Below, in pieces: positions 1 to 9,167 of a stretch of 64,000 bases of DNA. The notes under the pieces are model-generated. The model was not told the origin of the DNA. It did no database searches and was given only the letters and a program-made list of their open reading frames with translations. The position numbers and the translations under genes are program-made. Position 1 is the first letter of the stretch. Every line of letters begins with the position of its first letter. The stretch is from contig JADGDG010000001.1 of NCBI GenBank assembly GCA_016744995.1, positions 288,011 to 352,010 of the forward strand, written 5' to 3'. This DNA is from Gammaproteobacteria bacterium (GTDB lineage: Bacteria > Pseudomonadota > Gammaproteobacteria > GRL18).

Positions 1-1486
1 GTAATTTTTCTTTTATTGCTTCCCTGGAGACAGGCTCAGAGCCACTAAGAGTTTCGTCATCCCTTTTTTTTATCTGCACATATGTCGGCACATCTATCGG
101 CACATCTGTCGGCTGAAGCAATTGTTCAAAATGCTGCTGAACTCGTGTTCGTACTGACTTTAATTCTCTGGCAAAAACATCCCAGTCGTCATAACCCATA
201 GCATATGCAATTTGAGCTCTTGGATGATCAGTACCCGGGATATCATGGCTTTGTTGATCATTAATTTGCTGAATGCGGTGCTCTGTCCGGCGTAAAAAAT
301 CATAGCTATCTAATAACTCCCGTACCATAGCTTGAGGTAAAATTAATTGCTCGCCAAGGTAGGCTAAGATTTTCTGTACGGGTCGTTGCTGTAAATGAGG
401 ATCCTGACCGCCTCTCACTAACTGAAACACCTGTGCCATAAATTCGATTTCTCTTATCCCTCCTGCCCCGAGTTTAACGTTGTGTTCTTTTTTCTTTTGT
501 TTCACTTCACGAGCAATCATAGATTTCATCTCACGCAGTGATTCAAACACACCAAAATCAATATAACGTCGATACACAAAAGGCATCAGTAAGGAGTTAA
601 TTAATTCTTTATCCTGATGGCTGCCAGTAACCATACGTGCTTTGATAAGGGCATAACGTTCCCATTCCCGACCATGTTTTTCATAATAATCTTCCAGGGC
701 ACGATAAGTCACAACCAGAGGACCACTTTGACCAAATGGACGCAGACGCATATCAACCCTGAAAACAAAACCATCAGCAGTTTGTTGATCCAGTGTTTTT
801 ATCAGTCTCTGAGCTAATTTAATGAAATATTCATTATGACTGATGCTTCTCGGACCATTAACGGTCTGTCCATGCTCTGAAAAAGTAAAAATCAGATCAA
901 TATCAGATGAAAAATTCAGTTCATAAGCGCCCAGTTTACCCATAGCAATGACAATAAGAGGCATGGCCTTTCCCTGCTCATCCAGAGCCAGACCAAATTC
1001 TTTTTGCTGAGCTTCCTCCAGCCATTGCAAAGCATACTTAATACTTGTATCAGCCAACTCTGATAATTCAAAAAGCACTTCATTTAACTTAGCCAGACCG
1101 TTAATATCACGATAGCAGATGCGAACTAACTGCTGGTGACGAAACACTCGTAAGCACTGTAACAGCTGGGCTTCAGTTTTAACTTCCTGTAACTCTCTGC
1201 TCAGCTTTTCATCAAGTTCATTTTTTTTCATTGCCCGGGCATAATCACCAGCCAGCCATTGCTCAAAAATATTCTCTTTATTCAAGGTCAACTGACGTGT
1301 TACATAGTCACTGCAGACCATTACTCTGATCCAACGCTGTAGATTTGTTTTATCATCCGCATCAGCCAGCATAGCCAGTTCAGTACCATTGATAATTTGC
1401 AAAAAATAGTCGAAGTTCTTTTTTGAGTGCTTTTTCAGAGCCTCCGGCAAGATATTACGGCTATTATTTATATTAGATCCGCTCAT
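1..1486 (-). CDS. glnE: Glutamine synthetase adenylyltransferase/deadenylase, N-terminal part (partial)
   Basis: Bifunctional enzyme that adds or removes AMP on glutamine synthetase in response to PII, in nitrogen control. The reading frame is open from the ATG at 1486 to the left edge, giving about 495 N-terminal residues of a protein usually near 950. The nucleotidyltransferase signature GKLGAYELNFSSDIDLIF is seen, followed by RVDMRLRPFGQSGPLV, then YYEKHGREWERYALIKAR and KLGAGGIREIEF, all typical of the GlnE N-terminal (deadenylylating) catalytic half. The C-terminal adenylylating half lies outside the window. No strong ribosome binding site is seen before the ATG. It is divergent from the small gene at 1692. 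The family call is secure; only the 3' end is missing. Confidence 0.95.
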   Translation of the reverse strand, partial: MSGSNINNSRNILPEALKKHSKKNFDYFLQIINGTELAMLADADDKTNLQRWIRVMVCSDYVTRQLTLNKENIFEQWLAGDYARAMKKNELDEKLSRELQEVKTEAQLLQCLRVFRHQQLVRICYRDINGLAKLNEVLFELSELADTSIKYALQWLEEAQQKEFGLALDEQGKAMPLIVIAMGKLGAYELNFSSDIDLIFTFSEHGQTVNGPRSISHNEYFIKLAQRLIKTLDQQTADGFVFRVDMRLRPFGQSGPLVVTYRALEDYYEKHGREWERYALIKARMVTGSHQDKELINSLLMPFVYRRYIDFGVFESLREMKSMIAREVKQKKKEHNVKLGAGGIREIEFMAQVFQLVRGGQDPHLQQRPVQKILAYLGEQLILPQAMVRELLDSYDFLRRTEHRIQQINDQQSHDIPGTDHPRAQIAYAMGYDDWDVFARELKSVRTRVQQHFEQLLQPTDVPIDVPTYVQIKKRDDETLSGSEPVSREAIKEKL

Positions 1487-1691
1487 GCTTTATACACTGA
1501 CTTCTATTCGTGAAAAGGGCTTACTGCTTATAGCTATTTTAGCCTCAGTAAATGGCTAAATAATAGAAATATCTCTGCTAAACTGCTATTATTACTTAAA
1601 TATACGCTCTAATACTCAACTGATATCTATTTTTTAACGTATATGTCTCTAACAATTTATCTCTAACAAGTAGAGAGGAGCGACACACATC

Positions 1692-1919
1692 ATGCCAAAA
1701 CTAAGAGATATGGTTGTTGATAACGTAGCAAAGAACAATGAACAACAAAAAATAATGGATAAAGCCATGTTTTTCATCACCATGGCGGTTTATTCATTAA
1801 CTGCAGGCACTTTAATAGAGTATGTAAGCATCCCAACATTACTAAAAATTATTGGTCTGATGCTGACTGGGCAGGCATTTTATTTCTTATGGAAAAGTGA
1901 CACGGCTCTCAACCTTTAA
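1692..1919 (+). CDS. Small two-helix membrane protein, unknown function
   Basis: A 75-residue protein with a charged N-terminus (MPKLRDMVVDNVAKNNEQQK) followed by two hydrophobic segments at about residues 26-44 and 48-66. An AGAGAGGAG ribosome binding site lies about 11 bases upstream of the ATG, which supports translation. It sits alone between divergent glnE and the DUF1631 gene, with 134 bases to the latter, so it could share that transcript. I do not recognise a family; a small inner-membrane protein is the most that can be said. Confidence 0.6.
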   Translation: MPKLRDMVVDNVAKNNEQQKIMDKAMFFITMAVYSLTAGTLIEYVSIPTLLKIIGLMLTGQAFYFLWKSDTALNL

Positions 1920-2053
1920 TAAGTACACACTGGCTCACTTAGGAATAAGACTGACGTTTCAGCTATAACTTCAAAGGCAGCCTCAGTGATAATCTCAATG
2001 ATAACTTAAATTGTTTATATCTATTTACCTGAAAAAAAGAATAATACTGGTAT

Positions 2054-4978
2054 ATGAAGCAAACTATCCCCCCCTCCTTAAACCCATTGTTTGCTATTGT
2101 GGATCAATGGTTCACAGTCGCTCTGAGTGAGTTTTCTGAACAACTTTCTGAATATTTAAGTGATAAGGCTGAAAAATCAAATATAACCACAGTCCAGTCT
2201 GATTGTTTTACGGCTTTACACAGCATTAATAAATCTTCAAATGAAGCCATTCATATTTTTATGGATTCTCTGGGCAAAAACTTTCAACTTGTTGGCTCAG
2301 AGCATCAGCCATCTTCTTCCTTGCTCCACACAAACAGGGCGGATCAACTTAACCTGATAGAAACAAAAGTTCTGGAAGAAAATCTTTCATTTGATACCGC
2401 TGTGGGGAAAATTACAAATAATAACCGTGAAGCCTTTGAGCATCTGGAAATTCGAATTATAGCCTTACTGGAAAGCAAGGGCGAACACATTTCTAAAAAT
2501 CCTTTAAGTGGTGAAAATATTATCTCTGCTTTTCGTGATAGCATGGAACTACTTGATTTTTCACCCTCACTTCGTCTTGAAGTCTATCGGCTTTTTGAAC
2601 AATATATCTCCAAAAATATTAACAAGCTGCTGGAAAAACTCAATAATGTATTGATCAGTGAAGGGATCATGCCTGAAATTTTAACTGATTATTCCATCAA
2701 AAAGAAAACAAAAGAAAGTCAACAGATTAAATCTGTATTGCCTGAATCACCTGTACCAAATGAACAAGATTTCAGCACCTCAAGCCCAACTGCAATATCT
2801 GCTGATCCACAAATACCATCATCTGGTGGATTTAATATTCCAGTTAACAGACCCGCTGCTGCTCCCATATCGGATGGAAGTCTCCCCCCTCCCAATAGAA
2901 ACTATTCTCAGGGTGCTATGGGGCAAAACATGGGAAATCAAAATGCAGGACAGCATGATTTAGGGAGTCCTGGTTATAGAAGCTCTGATGTTGGAAGCCC
3001 TAATTTTAGAAATCAGCAGGCAGACGCTCCAAGCACCTCTGGAACACAATCCAGACAACAGGGAGCTGGCTTAAATAACCGCTACCTTGATCTTGCCAAC
3101 CAACTGTCAAAGAATAAAAATATCCCGCAAGAAGTAGAAGCAGGACTCAATCCATCATCAGTGCCAGCAGATAAGACAACGCAAGAAATTAGCCAGGATA
3201 TAAGCTCTTCTGCAAACTCAATTAACAACTCAATTAACAACTCAATTAACAACTCAATTAACAGCAGCAGCCAGCTGAACAAGCTCCTTGGACATTCAAA
3301 TCATCCCTCAACAAACACCAATAATGACTCAAGCGTTAATTATTTTAGTTCTCTAAAACAAATATATGCTGATAAACACCAAGAGCAATCCAACCCGGGA
3401 GCTTCTGCATTTACCCATGAGCATGAGACCACTACAGAAGAAATCATTGAGGCTTTATTTGATGTTCAGTATATCAGCTCTTTGAGAAAAAGCGGGCAGG
3501 ATACTCCAATACCCTCAGTCCATAAACAGATTAAACATAATATTCTTGCCGGCACAGATAAGTCTCCTGAAAGTACTCAATTAAAAAATAATAAATTATA
3601 TCTTATTGATATGATCGAAGACTTATTTAATCATATTGCCGATAATAAAAAGCTTTCCACCAGTGCACGGAATTTATTTCAAAATTTAACTATACCACTT
3701 ATTCATTTAACTCTGGTTGATGAAACCTTCATTGATAATACAAGTCATGTTGCACGTCTTTTCCTGGATAATTTTGCTGATGCCGCAATGGGGATCACTG
3801 ACTCAGAAGGTAATTTTAACAATCCAATTTTTTTGAAGCTGAAAAAGATGACTACCCAGCTTGCTCAAAATAATAAGATTAACAGTGCTGTTTTTTCTGA
3901 TCTTCACAGCGATCTTAAACGCTTTATCAATCATAGGAAGCAATTCGCTAACACTAAGAGTCAATCTTCAAGAGCATCAATGACAAAGAAAATTGATGCA
4001 ATCCTTAAGCACTGTATTAATGGCAAAAAATTGCCAACAGGTATTACTTTAATCCTCAATAAAATCTGGAAAAACGTGATGCTTAATCTTTATTTAGATA
4101 ACACCAGCAATGATGAACGTCGAGAAAAAGCAACAGCCTTTATTAACTCTTTACTCTTTAGCATTAAGCCTGTTAAATCCAGCATTGAGAAGAAGCGTCT
4201 GGAAACATTAATTCCAATTATTGATAAAGAACTGGAATTTGGCCTTACTCGTATTAATTGCCCCCCGTTAGTTAAAGATAAGGTCACCACTTATTTAGAA
4301 AAACTTCATCACAACGCACTGAATGCATTTTCTAAAACCTCAGGCAAGAACGCATCAGATGCTGATAATGAGGTCATTATTTATAGAAATGAATTATTTG
4401 ACGATTCAGGGAATACAGATTATAGAAACAATTCTATAGCAGCATCCGCAGAAGATGAAACCATTTCAGATGATCTTATTTTATTTGATGAAAGCATTAA
4501 CAAAAACCCAGCCGCTAAGGAAGTTGAGTCACTGGAAGAAGCTCTTGTTGACGAGAGTATGTCAAGTGAAGCTGAAATTGAAACAGGCTTTAGTGATACA
4601 GTCGATAATAAACTACAAAAAAACAACCAGCCGGAAAGACTATCAAAAACAGACTTTGAGTTGATTCGCCTGGTTGGCCATAGTTATAAAATGAAACTTA
4701 TCGAGGACGACTGCACCCGCATTGCTAAAAACATAGTTGAGGATGCCTGGCTGGAATTTCGTTTTGAAACACGTTTCTCTCGAGTTAAAATCACCTGGAT
4801 TGAAGATGATCACAGTCATTTCAATTGTTTAACACAAAACAATCGTGTCATTGAAATATCTTTAGAAGCTTTAAGTGATAGCTTCCGTCAAGGCATTTGT
4901 ACTGTCATCCAATCATCTTCAATCATTGATGAAGCGATTAAAGCAATCAGTGATGACGTATCACAAAACCCCATCTAG
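2054..4978 (+). CDS. DUF1631 family protein with long low-complexity insert
   Basis: A 974-residue protein. Conserved DUF1631-type blocks are seen in the C-terminal half: the helical stretch around residues 515-600 (LYLIDMIEDLFNHIADNKKL, then IPLIHLTLVDETFI), the block at about 675-760 (ILNKIWKNVMLNLYLDN and onward) and the C-terminal beta-type domain with AWLEFRFETRFSRVKITWIE. The N-terminal 200 residues are helical. Between about 240 and 460 lies a Ser/Asn/Gln/Pro-rich, probably disordered linker with an Asn-Ser-Ile repeat. DUF1631 proteins are large cytoplasmic proteins of unknown biochemical role; links to c-di-GMP and surface behaviour have been suggested for some but cannot be read here. 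The stop codon overlaps that of folA on the opposite strand. Family call rests on remembered motif resemblance. Confidence 0.8.
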   Translation: MKQTIPPSLNPLFAIVDQWFTVALSEFSEQLSEYLSDKAEKSNITTVQSDCFTALHSINKSSNEAIHIFMDSLGKNFQLVGSEHQPSSSLLHTNRADQLNLIETKVLEENLSFDTAVGKITNNNREAFEHLEIRIIALLESKGEHISKNPLSGENIISAFRDSMELLDFSPSLRLEVYRLFEQYISKNINKLLEKLNNVLISEGIMPEILTDYSIKKKTKESQQIKSVLPESPVPNEQDFSTSSPTAISADPQIPSSGGFNIPVNRPAAAPISDGSLPPPNRNYSQGAMGQNMGNQNAGQHDLGSPGYRSSDVGSPNFRNQQADAPSTSGTQSRQQGAGLNNRYLDLANQLSKNKNIPQEVEAGLNPSSVPADKTTQEISQDISSSANSINNSINNSINNSINSSSQLNKLLGHSNHPSTNTNNDSSVNYFSSLKQIYADKHQEQSNPGASAFTHEHETTTEEIIEALFDVQYISSLRKSGQDTPIPSVHKQIKHNILAGTDKSPESTQLKNNKLYLIDMIEDLFNHIADNKKLSTSARNLFQNLTIPLIHLTLVDETFIDNTSHVARLFLDNFADAAMGITDSEGNFNNPIFLKLKKMTTQLAQNNKINSAVFSDLHSDLKRFINHRKQFANTKSQSSRASMTKKIDAILKHCINGKKLPTGITLILNKIWKNVMLNLYLDNTSNDERREKATAFINSLLFSIKPVKSSIEKKRLETLIPIIDKELEFGLTRINCPPLVKDKVTTYLEKLHHNALNAFSKTSGKNASDADNEVIIYRNELFDDSGNTDYRNNSIAASAEDETISDDLILFDESINKNPAAKEVESLEEALVDESMSSEAEIETGFSDTVDNKLQKNNQPERLSKTDFELIRLVGHSYKMKLIEDDCTRIAKNIVEDAWLEFRFETRFSRVKITWIEDDHSHFNCLTQNNRVIEISLEALSDSFRQGICTVIQSSSIIDEAIKAISDDVSQNPI
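3215..3262 (+). repeat. Four perfect 12-bp tandem repeats inside the DUF1631 gene
   Basis: The unit AACTCAATTAAC occurs four times without interruption and encodes repeated N-S-I-N steps in the disordered linker. As a multiple of three, copy-number change by slippage would lengthen or shorten the linker without a frameshift. Confidence 0.9.
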
Positions 4979-5502
4979 GAGTGTGGTATTCTTTTATAGA
5001 TACTGAATCGATAATAATGTGGATTATGTTCATCCGGAGAATTATCCTGAAAGAAATCTTCCTGCCAAGATGAAAAATCAACCTCAGGAAACCAGGCATC
5101 TCCTTTAAACTGTCCTTTAACTAGAGTGAGATACAAGCGATCTGCTTTTTCAAACACCTGCTCATAAAGTGTTGCACCACCGATAAACATCAGTTCTTCA
5201 TATCCCTGTTGGCTGGCATAATTAATCGCTTCATCAACAGAACAACAAATAATAGCCTCTTCAATCAATTGCTTTTTTTTATTGCTTGCCTGATAAGTTT
5301 TGTCTCGGCTAATAATAATATTATCCCTCCCCGGCAACGGACAAAAAGGCAATGACTCCCATGTTTTTCGCCCCATAACAATGGGTTTATTGAGAGTATT
5401 TTTTTTAAACCAGGCCAAATCTGCCGGCAATTTCCAGGGCAGTTTATTATCAATGCCGATCACACGATCTTCTGCCATCGCAGCAATAAGTGAAATTTTC
5501 AT
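4975..5502 (-). CDS. folA: Dihydrofolate reductase
   Basis: Reduces dihydrofolate to tetrahydrofolate with NADPH for one-carbon metabolism. The 175-residue protein begins MKISLIAAMAEDRVIGIDNK, continues with LPWKLPADLAWFKKNT (catalytic acidic residue in the LPADL context), then IVMGRKTWESL and the cofactor-binding FIGGATLYEQ, all in canonical order and at normal length. It is the last gene after the MoxR/DUF58 operon, starting 20 bases beyond the DUF58 stop, so probably cotranscribed. Its stop and that of the convergent DUF1631 gene share the palindrome CTAG at 4975-4978. Confidence 0.97.
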   Translation of the reverse strand: MKISLIAAMAEDRVIGIDNKLPWKLPADLAWFKKNTLNKPIVMGRKTWESLPFCPLPGRDNIIISRDKTYQASNKKKQLIEEAIICCSVDEAINYASQQGYEELMFIGGATLYEQVFEKADRLYLTLVKGQFKGDAWFPEVDFSSWQEDFFQDNSPDEHNPHYYRFSIYKRIPHS

Positions 5503-5522
5503 AAATTTATTATCTTCCTGAA

Positions 5523-6887
5523 TTACAACTGACCACTACTCTTAATATCCAGATAACGATTGACTAATCGCACTGCTAACAGATCCGGTGTTACATCTAA
5601 ATAATTAACACCGCGTGCATATAAATTGTCAAACATTTTCTTACGCTGCTCCTGATAATCACAGGTGGAAGCCAATGTAAGTGCCTCTGAAAAATCATTT
5701 ACCGGTTGGCTCATCACTTTTTCTAAGGCCTGCTCTTTCAAACTAGCTAAAATAACCAGGTGTTTACGTTTCAGCAACTGTAAAGCATTAAGTAAATCAT
5801 GGCTGTCTTCATCTCGTAAATTAGTTAAAACTATGATCAATGCACGTTTTTTCTGCCTGAGTAATAGTTGTGTTACAGCCTTGGTGTAGTCAGGGGTAAT
5901 GGCATGTGCATGCAGATCATAAACATTATTAAGTAAAGATTGAATCGTTGCCATGCCTTTTCTGGCGGGAAACCAACGTTGAGATTTTGTCCCAAAGGTA
6001 TTAAAACCAACCGCATCACCCTGATGCAGAGCAACATAGGAAAGCAGCAGCATGGCATTTAATGTGTGATCAAAATGAGATAATTCATCATCCTGAGATA
6101 ACATTCTTCGTCCGCAGTCCAGTAAAAATAAAATTTCCTGATCTTTTTCATCCTGATATTCACGAGAAATTAACTTTCTTATTCGCGAAGTTGCTTTCCA
6201 GTCAATCTGCCGGAGCGGATCACCTTCCCGATATTCTCGTAATTGATTAAAATCCATTCCTTCACCACGTCGGCGTATCTTCCTTATCCCCAACTGACTC
6301 AGGCGATTTTCTGTGGCTAATAATGCGTACTGGCTAATAGCAGCAAAATTGGGATAGACCATTGTTGAAGTCTGTTCATTAATATAATGATTACGCAGCC
6401 AGAAGCGCCAGGGTGAATCAATTAAACATTGTACGCCCTGAAATAATTCATTGCCTCTTTTTAATGGCTTAAGCTGATAATCGAGGCAGCCCCATTCACT
6501 TGATTTCAGTGTTAGCTGCTGTGGCAAATAACGAAATTCACAATTAACCGGATAAAGATCAAAAACCTTAACTCGGATCTCTTCGGCAGAGAAGCGCCCG
6601 GATTCATAGTGGATAGTCAGTTTAATATCATGCCATAAGCCCAGTGACATTTTTCCGGGAGACTGCCGCTCAACCCAGAAAGCCTTCATACCATAGAGGC
6701 GAAACAGATCCACTGTGACAATGATAGAACTCAGCAATAAACTGATGTTCCAGAGCCATACAAATTCGCCCCATACTGACACCAGCGCACCCAGAAAACT
6801 GAGTAGCACCAACAAAATGAATAAATTCATTCCCGGCTTTAGCCTGTGCCAGAGTGCATGCAAAAAATGTCGAATGAAATTGAACAT
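5523..6887 (-). CDS. DUF58 domain membrane protein (MoxR-associated)
   Basis: 454 residues with two hydrophobic segments in the first 60 residues and a cytosolic DUF58/VWA-like domain. The family signature is clear: GMDFNQLREYREGDPLRQID followed by WKATSRIRKLISREY, then ILFLLDCGRRM where a VWA MIDAS would lie, although the classical DxSxS is absent. DUF58 proteins are partners of MoxR AAA+ ATPases in envelope-stress or protein-maturation complexes; the client here is unknown. It overlaps the moxR stop by one base (TGATG), which indicates translational coupling. Confidence 0.9.
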   Translation of the reverse strand: MFNFIRHFLHALWHRLKPGMNLFILLVLLSFLGALVSVWGEFVWLWNISLLLSSIIVTVDLFRLYGMKAFWVERQSPGKMSLGLWHDIKLTIHYESGRFSAEEIRVKVFDLYPVNCEFRYLPQQLTLKSSEWGCLDYQLKPLKRGNELFQGVQCLIDSPWRFWLRNHYINEQTSTMVYPNFAAISQYALLATENRLSQLGIRKIRRRGEGMDFNQLREYREGDPLRQIDWKATSRIRKLISREYQDEKDQEILFLLDCGRRMLSQDDELSHFDHTLNAMLLLSYVALHQGDAVGFNTFGTKSQRWFPARKGMATIQSLLNNVYDLHAHAITPDYTKAVTQLLLRQKKRALIIVLTNLRDEDSHDLLNALQLLKRKHLVILASLKEQALEKVMSQPVNDFSEALTLASTCDYQEQRKKMFDNLYARGVNYLDVTPDLLAVRLVNRYLDIKSSGQL

Positions 6888-7849
6888 CAGTTTCTTGGCG
6901 CTTGTATTTTATCCAGAATGTTTTCCAGGACTCGATCCACATGAACCCCTTCAAGTTCCATTTCCGGTGACAACACAATTCGATGCCTTAAAGCCGGCAG
7001 GGTAATTTTTTTCACATCATCCGGGGTAATAAAGTCACGCCCATCAACTACCGCATAAGCTCTGGCCGCTCGAATTAAGGCAATACCGCCACGAGGTCCT
7101 GAACCGAGAGATATACCCGGCCATTTTCGTGTGGCACGAACAATATCAATGGCATATTGGATAACTTTTTCATCAATCTCAAGCGATGCAGCATGCGCCT
7201 GTAATGCAGAAATCATTTCAGGTTTAACACACACCATCACATTAGAAACATCCAGCTTATCCCCTAATTTTTTATCTGTGATGTACTGCACTAACTGTAG
7301 TTCTTCTTTATCATCAGGATAGGCTATCAGGACTTTAAATAAAAAACGATCCAGTTGTGCTTCCGGCAGAGGGTAGGTACCTTCCTGTTCAATTGGATTT
7401 TGTGTTGCCAGCACCATATAGGGTTTTGGCACAGGCATCGCACGCCCTTCAAGAGTCACTTGCTGCTCCTGCATGACTTCAAGTAATGCAGACTGAGTTT
7501 TTGCCGGGGCACGATTAATCTCATCTGCCAGTAACAAATTAGTGAAAACCGGCCCCTTTCTTACTTTAAAACTTTCTGATTTCATATCATAAAGCACATG
7601 CCCCGTGACATCACTGGGCATCAGATCAGGAGTAAACTGAATGCGTGAAAAGTTGCCACTAAAAGTTTTCGCCAGAGCCTGCACTAATAAGGTTTTCCCC
7701 AGCCCCGGAACCCCTTCAATTAAAACATGTCCGCTGGCAATTAATGCCACTAATATCTGTTCAATCACTTCACTCTGCCCGATCACTGCATGGGAGATTT
7801 CTGTTTTAATTGACTGACAAATCTGAGTCATCGTTTCTTTATTTTCCAT
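6887..7849 (-). CDS. MoxR family AAA+ ATPase
   Basis: 320-residue AAA+ ATPase of the MoxR group, chaperone-like enzymes acting with VWA/DUF58 partners. Walker A is GVPGLGKTLLVQAL, Walker B is LLADEINRAPAKTQSALLEV, sensor 1 is the ATQNP stretch with EQEGTYPLPEAQLDRFLFK following, and the C-terminal lid carries SLGSGPRGGIALIRAARAYA. Length is normal and all nucleotide-binding motifs are intact. It lies between the DUF4350 and DUF58 genes, the conserved arrangement of this operon type. Confidence 0.95.
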   Translation of the reverse strand: MENKETMTQICQSIKTEISHAVIGQSEVIEQILVALIASGHVLIEGVPGLGKTLLVQALAKTFSGNFSRIQFTPDLMPSDVTGHVLYDMKSESFKVRKGPVFTNLLLADEINRAPAKTQSALLEVMQEQQVTLEGRAMPVPKPYMVLATQNPIEQEGTYPLPEAQLDRFLFKVLIAYPDDKEELQLVQYITDKKLGDKLDVSNVMVCVKPEMISALQAHAASLEIDEKVIQYAIDIVRATRKWPGISLGSGPRGGIALIRAARAYAVVDGRDFITPDDVKKITLPALRHRIVLSPEMELEGVHVDRVLENILDKIQAPRN

Positions 7850-7889
7850 ACTTCTTTCCTAAATATTATCCTTCAGTAAATGTGATTAT

Positions 7890-9167
7890 CTACAAACTCT
7901 TGCGTATCACTTCTAACATTTTGATTCGTTTTAAAAATTCCTGTTCAGTGATATGATCAACACTCATTAATGATTGCTTAATTAATGATTGTTTAATTCC
8001 TGTAATTTGTTCCAGTTTATTGTAGGCCTGAACCGGATTCTCACGATTTACTCCAGGGTGAATTGTCTGTATTTTGTCCCATAGGGTATTCTGAACTTTT
8101 GACAATAAATAACCTGATTGCTTTTTATGCCAGCGATAGTAACCACTGGCTTGAATATGTTCCATCAGACTACGCCGCGCCATCTGCTCATCATTCATCA
8201 AAGGGCCAAAACGCAGCGGCACTCGCCATAACCAGAAAAAAAACAATAAGGCCAGACTGAACATAAGATACCAGGCATTTGTCCACAACCACTGCCATAA
8301 GGGCGGCATATCATCAACACGAATTAACCAGACACCAGCATCATGCCCTTGTTGTTGAACCAGATAATGCAGAAAACGGGCATGATCATATTTGGCTATC
8401 TGGTCATTATTAAACATGACCGTTGAAGTGAGTACTGTCAACAATCCATTTTCAAGTGGAAATTGCATAAGATATTGCCCCGCATCGTCATTCACCAACC
8501 AGGAGAGCGCAACTTCAGAAGCCTTCTTTGGCAAAGAGTTTTGTAATGACTTGTAATAAGGAAAATTAACTTCAATTTCTATCTTTTCATCAAGAGTAAC
8601 AAGAACCGGGACTAGTTCATCTTCATCCTCTTCCTCAGTTTCTTCTATGTCAACTTCTACTTCATTGATTTCCATGCTATCACTCTCATCTGAGCTGTTT
8701 TTCTCAGTATCACAGCCACAGGGATCACCTGCCTCAGTAAAGATAAAAAATTCTTCCAGCAAATCATCATCCATTTTGAGTTCAGAGTCTTTGTTCTCTT
8801 TAAGCTTAGTTTTTTCTTTTTCTATTGGTCTTGCTTCAATGATCAGATGGCCTCCTGACCGAACCCATGCTAATAGTTTTTGGCTGAGTTCTTTATTTAG
8901 TGTTTCTCTTTGAGTTGCTATCAATAGAGTGTGTTTTTCAGAGGGCAGGTCACGAAATGCCACTAAACCATTAACCTGCTGAACCTGGACACCCATTTTT
9001 CTTAAAAAGAATTCTGAAGCCAGTAACTTATTTGTTTTTGCTATACCCTGAAACCCCACTTCCTGTTCTTCATTGACCCAGGTAAAATTATTGTAAAACC
9101 AATATCCACTAGCCAGACTGATTAATAACAGAAAAATATACAATAAGAGCTGTCCTGAATTATTCAT
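7890..9167 (-). CDS. DUF4350 domain-containing membrane protein
   Basis: 425 residues from the ATG at 9167, chosen because the protein then begins with a membrane anchor (MNNSGQLLLYIFLLLISLAS), a GAAGGGG ribosome binding site precedes it, and upstream in-frame codons lie inside the preceding gene (8-base overlap). The domain after the anchor has the GATase-like beta/alpha pattern of DUF4350 (KTNKLLASEFFLRKMGVQV, LLIATQRETLN, WVRSGGHLIIEA). An unusually acidic stretch (EVDIEETEEEDEDELV) follows, and a second membrane helix near residue 300 leads to a cytosolic C-terminal domain. Likely a component of the MoxR membrane complex; function unknown. Confidence 0.8.
   Translation of the reverse strand: MNNSGQLLLYIFLLLISLASGYWFYNNFTWVNEEQEVGFQGIAKTNKLLASEFFLRKMGVQVQQVNGLVAFRDLPSEKHTLLIATQRETLNKELSQKLLAWVRSGGHLIIEARPIEKEKTKLKENKDSELKMDDDLLEEFFIFTEAGDPCGCDTEKNSSDESDSMEINEVEVDIEETEEEDEDELVPVLVTLDEKIEIEVNFPYYKSLQNSLPKKASEVALSWLVNDDAGQYLMQFPLENGLLTVLTSTVMFNNDQIAKYDHARFLHYLVQQQGHDAGVWLIRVDDMPPLWQWLWTNAWYLMFSLALLFFFWLWRVPLRFGPLMNDEQMARRSLMEHIQASGYYRWHKKQSGYLLSKVQNTLWDKIQTIHPGVNRENPVQAYNKLEQITGIKQSLIKQSLMSVDHITEQEFLKRIKMLEVIRKSL

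Noticed and set aside
3082-3282. Minus-strand open frame with LLIELLIEL repeats
   Set aside because: Shadow of the 12-bp repeats in the DUF1631 gene.
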